64,000 bases of DNA from Cytospora piceicola. Taxonomy: Eukaryota > Ascomycota > Sordariomycetes > Diaporthales > Cytosporaceae. Location of the stretch: the NCBI GenBank assembly GCA_023375675.1, contig JALQBC010000073.1, forward strand, positions 1 through 64,000. The letters run 5' to 3'. The translations under genes were made by a program, and so were the position numbers. The notes beneath the pieces were generated by a model. That model was not told where the DNA came from. It did not search any database and saw only the letters and a list, made by a program, of their open reading frames with translations. Numbering within the stretch: position 1 is the first letter of the stretch; the number at the start of each line of letters is the position of its first letter. Shown piece after piece: positions 37,860-50,128 of this stretch.

Positions 37860-40118
37860 ATGGCCGACCAATCTTGCCGTAAAGGTGATGACACTCCCTC
37901 CAACATGTCTGAGGGCAAGTCCATTGTCGCCAATACCAAGATGGCCGACGAGGTCAATCGCAAGACCACACCCAGGCGCTCGCGTGCCAATTCCATGAGC
38001 GACATCGCTTCTGTTGTCGACACAGGCGGTGAAGATGGTGAAGACATCTCGCAGTCTCCTCGCCGACGCTCTATGAGTATCGACGTAAGTTGCGCGATAA
38101 ATGATGCATCACTTTGCCTCGCTTTCAATACTGACAACAAGGTTTATACAGAGCACCGAAAACCTCATCCCTCCCAACATCCTGCCTATTCCTCACGGCA
38201 GCGAGAATGACACTGCCATCATTGACGACGCCGCCACTCCCCTTGTCTTTAGCGACACTGATGCGTTCGTGAGAGGCTACATCTACAACATGTACCAGTC
38301 CATGCCCGACTTCAACTTCAAAGTTTTCTTGGAACTGTTGGATCAGCCGGACCCCGCCACCCGTCAGGATGTTGACCAACACTGGGGTGACAGCGCTCTT
38401 TTCCCCTGCATCCAATCCGGGCGAGCCCAGAAAGTGTTGCGCTCGATGCCAATTGATGGCGATGGCTGCTTGGCCATGCCAGCTGACATGGACTTGGACA
38501 CGTTCATGCATGACAAAACTGTCGGAGCAAGCGATGGAATGCGCCCCTCGTCCACTGACGCTTCGTCGATGCCCACATTGGGATCTACTGCGGTCACCAA
38601 AAGCGACAAGAAAGATCGGGAGGAGTACAACATCAATGTGAGTGCAATTACAACCTGTCAAGCGGAATGTGAAAAGGACGTGGATTCGTGAACGTCATGG
38701 ACCCAAGACTAACGATCGTGTTCACACAGGACTTCCTCGAGGACGGTGAGGCGCCGGACGGTGACAGCGGTGTCACCTACGCAGAGGCCATCCTTTCGGA
38801 TCTTGATGAGCACCCACCATACCTTATGATTTCAGACGCGATGTCCCGGGATCCTTTCGAGGATCTAAATGATGAGTTTGTGTCAACGCCTTCCACATCA
38901 AACCGCCGTCGTTCTACTTCAAAGCCATCGGGGCAACATCACGACTTCCTATCGTCGACGGCGCCTCAAGATCGGAATTTAGGAGGCTTTACAAACAACC
39001 CACTTTCCTCTTACACGGACAATGCAGGTTCGACCCAAGAGCTTAGCACCAGCACTGCTGCTAAGTCACCTATGCCGGATGACCCTAGCCAGCTCGACTC
39101 TATGGCGCCGGTGACTTCCGGTCAGTCGGTGACTCCGGTGGTGAAGGGATCTGAGCAGACTGTCTCTGTGTTGGCCCATGACGAGCCATCGGAGTCTAGT
39201 GTACGGCAAGGAGTCTCCTCGTTGCCTTCCAAGCGACTTTTCGAATGGTTAGCTGGTAACAACAATGATGGGAACATTCTTCCAATGAAGAGGAACGTCA
39301 CTGCCGGACACCAGGAAGCCACGCCAGTGGACACGCATGATCATCACATGGTGCCATCCGTCGAATCAATCAAAGCAATGTCTCCCGATGCCAGGGTGCA
39401 TGTTGAGAACGTAAAGGTCATCCGACCTGGCATTGGCACATTGACCTTCAATGAGCCCATTGACCTCAGTGACGATGAACTTCTTCCAAACATCGCCGGG
39501 AAGATAGTCAGGTTAGTAGGGCCAGAGCACATCGTCATGTTCGACGAAAATATCATACCATACACAGATTCACGAAGACATCCTTTGGTGCAGCCATTCA
39601 CGATCACACCCGAATACGGCAATCCATTGACGTGGACGTCGGGCCCCGGAATTACCAAGTTGAAAGGAAAATCAGGGCCATGGATAGTCACTGCGGGAAC
39701 ACAAGCCAGTATGGAGGAGCAGCGGCCGTCCAATGTACCTCCACTGGCGCCTAAACCGGCTGATACCAATGATCAAAGACGTCTTCTAGGGAATGCAGAT
39801 ATGGTCTCGTTGTTGAACGTGATCAAAGACAACAGTCATCCAGACTCTTTCAACCTCTGGATGCGAAGGCAACTTGAAAACTCCCGAGATCAGAGCGGCG
39901 GTGGTGGTTCCTCGGTGATCGCGATGCAACAAGACGAGGAGACTGGCGGAGTCCTGACCAATACTCAAAATGAGCAAGCCGTGGCTGGTTTTGCATCCTT
40001 GCGTATCCCAGAACCAGTTCAGGATACGTCATTGAATTTTAGTGACAGTGACAGATTCAACCAATTGGTGAAGGAAGTGGAGGAGAGAAAGAGAGAGTTG
40101 ATACAACGGGGGCTTTGA
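37860..40118 (+). CDS. Unrecognised 699-residue protein
   Basis: Three exons, 37860-38084, 38152-38637 and 38730-40118, join in phase 0 at both junctions. Introns are 67 and 92 bp, with GTAAGT/GTGAGT donors, CAG acceptors and CTGAC/CTAAC branch sites, so expression is likely. The N-terminus is charged and Ser/Arg-rich (PRRSRANSMSD, SPRRRSMSID). A more ordered segment occupies exon 2 (DAFVRGYIYNMYQSMPDFNF). The rest is mostly polar and probably disordered, ending in a short helix rich in Glu, Lys and Arg. There is no signal peptide or membrane segment, and I recognise no domain. The ATG at 37860 is the first in this frame that fits the splicing. A nuclear or regulatory protein is conceivable from composition only. 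Confidence 0.75.
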
Positions 40119-40493
40119 TCACTCGATCACTATGCGATTTTTGGGGTTTTCTTTTCTTCTTACAGTTCACTATCACATGGGGCTCAAGACGCGGGGAGTT
40201 TGAAACCCACTCGCGTCGATCGAATTTGCGTTGTTGGACTATGTAATTGGAGGAAGTTGGGGCCAGTTTCTTCCTGCAGTCAATGCCGTTGGATTTGACG
40301 TACACTTGGCCAAAGCAATCTACATGCTCAGATGTTTTGGTCATGGTCAGTACCTAGGTAGGCTAGAACAAACGATAATTTAGCTCAGGGTTACCTCCAT
40401 CCTTGTTCCATTGGCGTGATGAAATTGTAGGGGCACTGCTACGTTAGCTTCCGTCAGCGTTGCTTCCTTCATCTACACCCTTTCCTTTCCTTG

Positions 40494-40613
40494 GTCGTTC
40501 TGGTAGGTTTCCCGCAGGGCTGTGGCCGCGTTGGAGACGATGCGGTTTGGTGCCAGCCGCACCACGGGCCCATATCGCTCGTGGGCTTCGAAGACCGCCA
40601 GATGGAAGCTTTT
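40494..40613 (-). pseudogene. Cytochrome P450 fragment (N-terminal segment)
   Basis: The minus strand encodes HERYGPVVRLAPNRIVSNAA followed by TALRETYQND. This matches the segment after the proline-rich hinge in many fungal P450s (KYGP.VR.APN...). No heme-binding loop, ExxR or I-helix is found nearby, so only a scrap of the gene remains. It is distinct from the P450 at 47498-49307. Confidence 0.7.
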
Positions 40614-41034
40614 GTGCATAATGGCATAACCGGAGTTCATCACCGTCAACCTTTCGAGAGGTCCTGCCACCCTGCGAAGGTGATGCAGCATGATCCTGTA
40701 GCTCAGCACGAGGAGAACCTGTCACGGTCGTGAGATGGCATCTTTCGGATGTATATTCCAGCGTAACGAACGGGAAACCAACGGTGGTAATAAGCAGGCT
40801 TCCAGCGTATGCTGCCGTCATCTCAAACTCGAGAGTGGCGCGCCCTGGCCTTTCGTCAGGCAGAGGTACACGCTGTCGATCAGGCTGCAGTAGTCCCACA
40901 GGGATCCAGCACCAGCGGCGACAGCATCCCACAGCCGGGCGCCGTGGAGGTGCATGTGGATCGGCGGGCAGGGTGGGACTAGTCACGTAGTCGGACCCAA
41001 AATCGTAAGCAAATTCGTATCCATGTTTGTGGTG

Positions 41035-41124
41035 CCGTGGCCGAATATTGAAGGCAATGTACCGCCCGTATTGATCAGCGATTTCGGGTTCGGAGGCACG
41101 AACACGCACGTTATCGTTGAGCCC
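41035..41124 (+). pseudogene. Polyketide synthase KS-domain C-terminal fragment
   Basis: The plus strand reads PWPN then ISDFGFGGTNTHVIVEP. This is the end of a beta-ketoacyl synthase domain (family consensus N-SFGFGGTNAHVILE). Nothing upstream resembles the KS active-site cysteine or histidine segments, and no AT domain follows. The second residue of the usual NSFGFGG is changed to D. It is a relic of a different PKS from the one at 52772-56654, whose own KS end is present. Confidence 0.75.
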
Positions 41125-42967
41125 GGCCGACTGCCTCTGAATCCCATGGACATGGCATCAATAGAAACGGCGGCCCCGAAAAACGGTAAATCTGAGATCG
41201 CCGACGGCCTCGCTAGTGTGCGCGCTGAGGTACAGGTCGAGATAATTGACCTCGAACCTTTCCACCATACAACGAGCCGCGGCGGCGCGGCCTACAGCTA
41301 CACCAGAACCCCCGGGCCTCTCTAACCCTTCCTACGTCCCCCTCCCCCGCGCCTAATGGGCGCCATTTTCCCAACAGACCTGCCCTCGAGGGGTGAGTGT
41401 CATTTCCCCATACAATTTAGCTGGGCTGACTACTTTACAGTGGGCAAACTATAAGTCTTCGAGAAATTCGACATCCCCCGAGCCATCCGGCAGCGAGAGC
41501 GAAAGAAGCCTGAGATGGACCTTACATTCCGCTTCTTATTTTCAAACCGAGCGACGACAGAAGGGCCCGGAAGGTCAGGGCCCGCCGCGCTGCTGCTGCT
41601 GACGATGCCTGTCAGACCGCGTCCATCGCGTCCATATTCAAGCCCGTCGAGTTCCTCCCTACCCCTGTCCCGACCACACCCCGCGGACCTTCCCGGTCTC
41701 CCCAGTAGCTCGAAATGACGCCGCGAGAATGCCCCCAAGATTCGAAGGGCAGGCAATAGCGGTGCCTCGGCAGCGAGTTGAGCCGGCCCGGGTGTATGAG
41801 CTATTGCCGCCCGACTGCACCTGCAGCAAAAGACTTTGAACCGTATGCCTGTTGGCTCAGATCTGAGGCTATGGGCATTTCAAAAGCTATTGCAGCAGCA
41901 GAAAGAGCCCGTGGTCGTTCACGGGGCTATCGTGAACATCAATACCTGCTCTCCTGCTGTATACCAGATCGCGCCGAGGCCGGGCCCACTTCCGGCTAGG
42001 CATCCGGGGCTTCAGTAGCTACAGTAATGCTTCACGATGGCGCCGAGGCACGGTAGCGTGGCAATAGGAGGGAAACACCATGGCTGGACGTTATTCTCTC
42101 TGGCAGCGAGAGCGTGATGGCTTCGTCCCATCGGTTATTATTCTAGGCAATAGAGGACAGCGGAATATGTAAGACGAGTCACCAGCTGCGTACCGAACAG
42201 TACCCTAGGGTACGACCGGGCTTCACAGGCGGCACTCACTCGATGTCAGGACTCCTGCCAAGGTGGGCACCTGGGGCTAACCAGCAGCATACGGCTGAGG
42301 TAGTCAAATGAGATAACCATAGCAAGTACACGGGGACCAATATACAATTCTTATTCGTAAAGTCAAGGTAAGTCGTGCTTAAGCCATAGAGACATCGCGG
42401 CTCATTGTGTATTAGTGAATCGTTAGGACATTTATTGGGAGGGGGCGGGGTTTGTGGTGTCCAATGGAGGGGCTAGCTATGAAGAGAGCAATATTGCCTG
42501 AAAGCAGCCGTTCGTCGTTAGATGTCCCATGAGCTCTACTGTCAACAGATGAATCAGCATAATTTGTTTATAGCAGAATGTGATCTCATAGCTACGTCTG
42601 AAGAATATAGTCAACTGGTAGTTTACCCTCTTAGCTAACGTCTGATAATCTGCACCTCCATTTTCTTCTTCGTGATAATCCTGGGCTTTGCTTACCAGCC
42701 CTGTATGTAAAAGCAAAATATCAAACCACCGTGCTTAGCTTTTGCTATAGATGCCGCCCTTGGTTCTAGGTGTCAAAACACCTGTAGTTGCTGCCCTTGA
42801 TAGCACACCTCCAGATATCGCACCCGACGCAGGAAGCCCGAAATAGCAACATCAACAAAATCCCCGCTCCAGGAAAGTTATCCGGATGTAAACTGCCGCG
42901 CAAATGAAATTCAAACGCATGTAAAGCTGACGGTATGATACGATGAGTCCCTCCATGCCGCAACTCG
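41125..42967. other. Degraded region without an intact gene
   Basis: Downstream of the KS relic the sequence is GC-rich to about 42060 and then ordinary. Open frames are short and overlap on both strands. The stretch may contain further unrecognisable debris of the lost PKS or P450. No RNA gene is seen. The right end is the 3' flank of the minus-strand gene that begins at 45080. Confidence 0.55.
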
Positions 42968-45080
42968 TCAGTTATCAACTTGATCCGGATGGGCCATATG
43001 CCGCGAACGTGAGTCTTGGCGGATTTTCATGATGCTGAGCGCTGCGGAGTGAAGGATTACTCGGCGCATAACGGTATGGTCCGGGATATTCTCGCCCTCG
43101 AACTGATTGCCAGTGATGACAAGATATATGAAGTCGATGAGCATGAACATGCCCGTGGCCACCAGACGATTACCTGAATCCATGGAGCTTAACTCCTTCT
43201 GTAGTCCAGGCAGCTTTGCATGGAATACAAGGTCCCTGTCATGAATGGGATAGTCGTTCGGGAAAAGCTTTCGGACGAGTAACACCCAGTCATTCTTGGG
43301 GTTATCGTAGTGATTCACCACATGGATAGATCCACACCCGTCGGCTTTCCCCCCCTTCTCGAAGGCAGCAAGGGCGTATGTCTCTTGGCCAGGGGTATCG
43401 TCCATGAGGACTGCAAATTGCACCACATTTCCATTCTCCCAGGCCTCAAGATTCCCTTGCTTTGCTTGAGGGGGCAGGACTTCCGACGAGGACAGCGTCT
43501 TGAGCCAACCGCACGGCAACATGTCATGGGCTACGTCCATGTCCACAGCGATCTTGTGACACATGAATCCCATCAGCGCGCGCCAGTGACGGGGTATCAA
43601 ACCGAGACCAGTCTGGACCATAGTGGCTTGTTCGAGCGCGGTGGCAGCCATGGTCAAATCTTTTACGTCGACCTTCAAGCCGCGGATGTCGCTTATAGCC
43701 AAGTGTTCGATGTTGTATGTGCTCGAAATCCCGAACGACCAGCTTCCTTGTTGGCCGGGGTGATAGGTAAGTGATCTGATGTCCTCCAGCAGGGGTGCAT
43801 TGGAAGGGTCAGTAATAAATCTCTTCGGGTCTGTGAACAGGTCAGTGAGATCCTTCCGAACCGAAGTATTGTCGAGGCACTGCCGTAGAATGTGCCAAAA
43901 GCATGTCGGAACCTTCGATACGTCGTCGAGTGTGAACTGGATGGATACAAGGAGGTCGTAGATTGGGAGGTTGAGCCTCCCGCCAGACTCATACCCTTCG
44001 AAAAGCTTGCGCAAGGCTCTTCCCTTATTGATCTGCTCCCTGAACTTCTCCAGCGAAGAGAACTCGGGCATCTAACTCAAAATGTCAGTTCGACGTTGGA
44101 GCAAGCTACCCATGTAAAAGGTGGAACCTTACATCTGTGAGGGTCGGGTCAAGTCTGAACAATTCGTCTCTCGTGTTTGTAATAGCATCGTCCAACCGAG
44201 GATTCTTCGGCCTGCCTCGACCCCGAACACCACCAGTCTCCAGCCCTTGAGAGACGTCATTCGTTGAATCCGGAGGGCTCACGCGTTGTCTGGAATCCTG
44301 CTGGGCTGCCGCGGTAACACGGTTGTCCACCATCCTGCTGATATTCATCCACGTCTTGATGTCCTCTTCGACATGGAAATCCGCGATCCGTATGGACTTG
44401 TGGGTAGAAGCCAGGACGGCGTTGGCGAGTTGTTGGTCGGGGCCTTGCGTTTGTCGATCCAGGATTTCGTCCTGGTGATCGCCCTCCGCTTCCACACTCT
44501 GCTTGTCGTGGTAGTAGACGATTGATGCCAGTACCCTGACTGGAATGAATACTGAACCTGCATCGCTGATCCCATTGACGAGTTTCCTGGTTTCATCTTT
44601 GGCTGTCGGCGGGACGTTTGCGTCCATGAGCTTCTTCATCTCGTCGGTACTGATCAGAATGAGCGTCGATAAAGAAGAGCCTGTGAGTGTGTCATAGACC
44701 TCGGGACAACGGGATTTCCATTTCTTGAAGGCGGTCTCTTTCATCTGGACATCCTTGAAGACGTCGCTGACCTTGGAACGCCGTTCCTCGAGGGCCAATT
44801 GCCTAGTCGCTGCCTCCTCGTACATCTCGAAAACCAGTTCTGCAAATTTCATGTCCACATGCACTTTGCGTGTTTGTGACTCAACGCCTTTGTCTTCACC
44901 ACCGGCCATGAGGGCCGCTGATTTTTTGAGGGTCTTGAGGCTGGCTGTGGCCTTCTCCTTCCATTCAGAGATCATCTCATCGATTCTTGCGAGGTCCGTT
45001 TGGCACTTCGCGCGTTGTTTGGCAAGTCCATGAAGCATAGCAGCACTGAGCACCGGACGCTCATCACCCGCTGGATCCAT
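42968..45080 (-). CDS. Unrecognised 683-residue protein with N-terminal coiled coil
   Basis: Two exons, 45080-44133 and 44071-42968, join in phase 0 across a 61-bp intron (GTAAGG donor, TTAG acceptor). The N-terminal 140 residues are charged and helical (coiled-coil-like). Residues near 285-300 contain RGRGRPKNPRLDD, which resembles an AT-hook-type basic patch. Exon 2 is a more globular, mixed sequence with a hydrophobic stretch near its end (MFMLIDFIYLVIT). There is no signal peptide and no family I recognise. Its upstream flank contains a tandem duplication (45123-45465). Both exons are clean, so it is probably a real gene. Confidence 0.72.
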
Positions 45081-45122
45081 GGTGAAGTTCGTAATTGTTC
45101 ACACCGAATAAACGAAGTGCCT

Positions 45123-45465
45123 GTTGATGAACCGCAAAGTTCAAGTATGGTCTCGAAAGGTCGGGTGTAAGAGATGTGTGTCGAAAGGTTACTCGAGTTG
45201 CAAGGAAAGCCTCGAAGCTGTCGAAGGAGGAAGGTGCGAGGACCTGCCGCAATATGAAAATCAGATCAAGCTATTGAATATCCAGACCGGAAAAGCCAAG
45301 TGCATGTTGATGGACCGCGAGGTCAGGTATGGTCTCGAAGGTCGAGTGCAATAGATGTGTCGCGAAAGGTTACTTGAGTTGCAAGGAAAGCTTCGAAGCG
45401 GTCGAAGCGGGAAGGTGCGAGGAGTTTATGCCCCGCTGCAAGATGAGAATCAGATCAAGCTATTG
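45123..45465. repeat. Tandem duplication of about 155-160 bp upstream of the 683-residue gene
   Basis: Copies at 45123-45276 and 45306-45465 share long identical runs such as GGTTACT-GAGTTGCAAGGAAAG and end in CAGATCAAGCTATTG. They lie 43 bases and more upstream of the ATG at 45080, in its promoter or leader. Plus-strand open frames here are repeat artefacts. Confidence 0.8.
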
Positions 45466-47497
45466 CGAAACCGTCGGTTCCAGGCGCCAAGATTCTGGTC
45501 ATCGAACCGAGAATCCTTCAAGACGCTGTTGCAATATCTGACGACGGTTAGGCTGTTCGATTGGGAAGATGAACTTGACCGGTGTCTGCCCAGCTACCTA
45601 GGTAGTTTATGTAGGCAAACTAGAATATCGGTTAGTCTCGGTCAGTTGTCGATCGTATATCATGTAGAAGGAAGAAAACAAACCTGCGATGTCAGTGAAC
45701 GACAAAAGCTCCAAAAAGAAGCCCACCAGTATTTCTGGCCTCTCAAGACGCCGTAGATTGAGCTCGATGAGAGTTCGGTGGAAAGGCGCCTTGGTTCTTC
45801 TTGAGGTAGTCGGAAAGGCAAGACGGCTGGGTAGAGATAGTTGCCAAGCTTCTGTCCAGATCGCAAGATTTGGCTCCGCCTTCTCCCATGTATTAGATCT
45901 CCTTTCGACTGATGTGGAAGGAGCTAAGGGGATTGCGAAATGCCGAAAAGAAAGAAAAAGGATAGGAGATAAGACATGTCAGGGTTCGTGGATTGCTGCA
46001 ACTCGAGGCAAACCAGGTAAGGCAAGGTAGGGGGGGTTGAATGTATGGTAGGTACAGGAACGGAAGTAGCGAGGTAGGGACTTACCTTACCTATCGACGG
46101 GAGTATATCGCTCGAGGCGAAGCTTGTGGTGAATTATTGACAGGAATTCAGGTTGAATTGTGTTGTTATGGTTCAGGGAAGCGGTTTGTCGGTAGTTTAG
46201 CTCCGTGCCGGGGGAGGCGGCGCATGTATTTCGGTGTTGTGCCTCCACCGCTTGTGTCTTGTTGCGATGTATATGATCATGTTGTTTCTGTTTGTCGCTA
46301 CCTAACCGGGTCTAAGAGGCTGATTGCGAGATATGGTAAGAATTGCTCGGGGTATAGTAGCCTCTAACACACGGGACAACGCGTAGCAAGGCAAGGATTG
46401 CGAGGCTGTATTCTAGCTATTAAAGCACGTGCGGACGAGCCACCAGTTGGCCCGCATCTCGGGCTCTACGTTAGCTAATCCTATCAAAAAGTCTAGGTAC
46501 TTAGGTAGGGACCTACTTCAGCAGGTAGCTACCTAGGTATCGGGGCTTTCAAGGAGGTATGTATTGCCTGCCCCAACCTGCTACGAGCGTGGGCAATTCC
46601 AGATGTCGCCCCGGCCTTGGCCAATCTCCCGGTCTTGAAAGACCGACATCACCACGCTTCAACACGCTGCCATTGTAGTAGCCTTTAGGATACAAGTAGT
46701 AGGTGTTCGTGTGTGTCTTTTTATCAAACTATGAAGGGCGTGGGCGCCAGATAGATATGTCTATAAAAGTGGGGCCGAGGCTCACCTAAACGGTGGCCCC
46801 CTATTGGCCACCACAGCCATCGGGCTTACCTTCTTGGCCGAGGCCACACCGACAACCGCACTATCATCGAGTGGTAGGAAGATGCGAACAAGTACAACCT
46901 GCCCTTGAAGACCCTTGTCGCCCGCGCCGAGCGAGCTATAGACACTCCTGTGGATGAGCCTAAGGCTCAGCCCACGCCTAGCCGCCTGCTCCGGGACTTG
47001 CAGTTGAGCACACGCGGAAACTCACTCTGAATTCCTATTGCAGTCGACGAGGACAAGACCGGTCTTGTTTACGGCTCCGGTTTCACCTTGGCGGACAGCC
47101 CTTCCATCGGCCGCAAGCGCCGCATGGCGAACGACGGATCCTCTGTCCGAACTCACCCTCGTGACTCGGACAAGTGGCGCCTGAAAGGGTACCTAGGTAC
47201 CCCCTGCTGGTCTGCCGAGGTACCCGCCACAACCTGATGCTCTTCATCTTAGCCCAGCTTGTCCTCCCGTGATGAGGCTCTACGGCATCCATTGCTTTTG
47301 AAAGCTAATCAGATCTTCTAGACGGGTGCTGCAGCGAATCAGCGTGATTGTAACTCAGAGCTAATCAGAATCAAGAACAAGGGAAGCATCCAGGTAGGAA
47401 AGTTTGTATGTGCTTGCCCGCCTTGTAAACATTGAATCAACTAACAATCTTCCTAGCGGAAGGCATATAACTCTCTTTGTGAGTTTAGAGCTTACAT
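45466..47497. other. Gene-free region between the 683-residue gene and the P450
   Basis: Mostly normal composition, with CCTAGGTAGGTA-type motifs near 45595-45605 and 46500-46535. The only coding-like material is the interrupted stretch at 46840-47240. Other open frames are short, overlapping and without features. Confidence 0.55.
46840..47240 (+). pseudogene. Possible gene fragment with stops, family unknown
   Basis: One plus-strand frame reads coding-like residues (for example IIEW-stop-EDANKYNLPLKTLVARAER). A second open piece follows with GLVYGSGFTLADSPSIGRKR. Two in-frame stops and no clear start suggest a broken gene. The composition is GC-rich and codon-like. I do not recognise the family. 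Confidence 0.35.
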
Positions 47498-49307
47498 TTA
47501 TCGCTTAGACGCAAGGACCCGTATCCCGTTCTTCCCCTTCACACCTAGGATGAACCGATCATTAAGCCATTCCACATCCTCTGGCCCCGTGGACCCAGTG
47601 AATTCAAAGTCGAACTCCAACGCTAACATTGCGACGGTGAGATACAGTTCCGCCCATGCAAGACTAAATGAGATTATACCTCTAGTGAGTGAAATGGAAC
47701 ATGAAAAGACACATGGAAAGAGTCGTTTATTACTCACTGCATGCCGACACATATCCTTGTGCCGCGAGAGAACGGAGCGAAATGTTTCTCCATGCGCTTC
47801 TGGGCTTTCTCGTCCGCCTCGTCCGCCCATCGTTCAGGCCAGAATCGTAAGGCCTGCGGGAAAATCTCCTCATCCATGTGCATGGACATGATGCTCATGC
47901 CTACAGGCACGCCCGCGGGGATGGTCCAGGTGCGGCCCGCCGTCACCCCGCTGCCGCCCTCGTGGTAGGTGAGCTGCTTCTCCGCGACACGTTGCATGCG
48001 TGACACGACGCCGGGGGTCAACCGCAAGCCTTCCTTGACCACGCCCTTTAGGTAAGGCAGCTGGCTTAGCTTGTGCCAGGACCATGCCCGATGATGATGA
48101 AGATGATGGAACGACGATTCGTCCGAGTCCTCCGCCGCGGCAGTCCACGTCTCTGAGTGTGCATCGAGCTCGGCGCGCAGGCGCGCCAGGATGTGGGTGT
48201 TCGAGTAGAGGTGGTATGCGATGTGGCGAAGGGTGTTGGACGTCGTCTCGAAGCCGGCGCCTGTTACTGTGCCGATCTCATCGTTGACCCGCTTGTAACG
48301 TTTCTCCTCCGCTGGCAGGGATGAAGACAAAATCTGTTCCACGAGAGTCTGGGGGGAGGTCCCCGGGGGGGAAGACTTGCCTTCGCTGGGATTAGTGGCG
48401 CCGCCCTGGCGACCATGGAGGTTGATCAGGTCCTTAGTGTGGTCCTCGCAGTCCCTCATGAAGACGAAGAACGGCCGGAAGTTTCCGGGCACTAGTACAG
48501 ATGGTATGAGGGGCAACAGACGTTTGAAGAAGAGATTCGAAAGTTGGATGTGCTTGTTGACGTGCCACAGGTAACCAGCCTTCTGCAGAATACTCGTCAA
48601 CTCCTTGTTGAACGCCGGGCTATGCAAGCTATCGTAGCTCTTGCCCAATACATAGGCTGTCGCGATGTCCATGGTCATGGCGCTGAAAGCGAGGCCGAGC
48701 TCGAACATAGTGCCTTGACTAGTGGCCTCCTCGATACGGTCTTGCAAGAGGTTGATTCTGCTTTGGATCAAACTCATACGTTTCATGACGGCTGGCTTCG
48801 ATAGGAATGGGTTGATGGCCATCCGGCGGCGCTTATGTGCATCATGATCGGCCGTAAAGACGGCGCCAGCTGGGGCAGCCTGCCCGCTTGTGGAGAATTC
48901 ATACTTGTGCCACCGCCCATCCTGACGGTAGATCTCATTGAAAAAATCCGAATCATCAATGTGAAGTTCGAAAGGACTGATGCGAACAATGGGGCCTGGT
49001 TTTATAACTATCAGTTGGATTCGCATACAGGAGACGGAGAAAAGAGCACTGCTGTTGCAACTCACCGTATTTCCTGTGAAACTCGATGATCTTTTGCTCA
49101 TAAAGACCATCTAACACCACATCGTAGTATGCCTCGTACCATCTTGTCAAAACTGCAACCTTGGGGCCTGGGAACTTGGCAAGTGGGTGAATGTAAACGC
49201 GGTATATAGCAAGCAGCTCCATAGGCCAAGAGAGTGAATCCGAGCAAAGCCGAAGTTTCGAAAGGACCGAGTCCTTGGAGTTTGTCAGGCCAGGTGATCC
49301 CACCCAT
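47498..49307 (-). CDS. Cytochrome P450 monooxygenase (trichodiene-oxygenase-like), N-terminus possibly frameshifted
   Basis: Exons end/start at 49066, 48995-47738 and 47663-47498, with 70- and 74-bp introns. Visible P450 features: hinge FPGPK, RKYGPIVRIS across intron 1, I-helix AGFETTS, K-helix EGLR, PERW, and heme loop FSRGTRICVG with the axial Cys. The best in-frame ATG (49222) gives 526 residues starting MELLAIYRVYIHPLAKF, without a membrane anchor. An upstream ATG at 49307 opens a different frame encoding an anchor-like segment (ALLGFTLLAYGA), which runs into the P450 frame only if one base is skipped near 49220. Either a frameshift removed the anchor or the start is unusual. Likely role: oxidation of the cluster's polyketide product at the ER, with NADPH-P450 reductase. 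The family assignment rests on the N-terminal pattern. Confidence 0.82.
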
Positions 49308-50128
49308 AATGCGACCCTAAAAGAATAACAGCAGATAATTAGGTCAACACTCTTGTACTATGTCGTTCTTCCTCACCGATCAAAGTTCAAAGTACCTAAG
49401 TAGGGTTTATGAACTCATGTTATTCCACACCTTAGAATGAGAATTGGTGAAGGAAACTGGGAAGGATGCGTGGCCTTCCCGCCCTCTCACCGCCCCATTG
49501 TTCCGTTTTGATCGGGACTAATTGCTTATGGGTGAGTTGTGTTACAGAAATTACCCCGAGCTCAGAGTCCGATCGAACGGGAGCCGGTCAACCCAGCAAC
49601 CGTGTGTCTACAGAACGTCGCTCCTCGCTCCGTACCAAGATCAACTAGATCCAACTTTCGGGCTTTTGATTTCCTTGACGATGTACAGTAATAAGCGTAC
49701 ACTACCGATGCCGTCTGCTAAGGCAGCACAATTGGATGGACGTTGGTAGCGCTGAAATCGAAGGCAACTTGGCTAGTCTCGGTGTTGCTCGTTGTATATT
49801 TCGATACTTTCCCATTTCCCCCGTGTGTTGATCCACTTCTTTAACTTCGGGCCTGGCTTAGCAAGCTGCGGGTAGTTCTTTTCTTGTTACGCAGTCTGAT
49901 GCCAACAAAGCTAGATTGCGATAACTGCTCATCATTCTTATCTATTTACACAGAAACACGAGGGAGCTGTGAGCCAACATAGGGACATATGCCTAGGCCA
50001 AGCCATAACACCTTCATTGCATTGAATTCTCAATGAAATCAAATTTGTAACTATCGTGGGGTTTGATATGGATTTTGCAAGATCACATGATCCTGGTGTT
50101 CCCTTACAGTTTGTCTAATCTTTTGATA
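49308..50128. other. Intergenic region between P450 and MFS genes
   Basis: About 820 bases of normal composition containing the P450 promoter and the MFS 3' flank. No open frame with family features is seen, and no obvious repeats. Confidence 0.6.

Noticed and set aside
45124..45756. Plus-strand frames resembling small Cys-rich proteins
   Set aside because: They result from the tandem duplication upstream of the 683-residue gene, and their frames do not match between copies.
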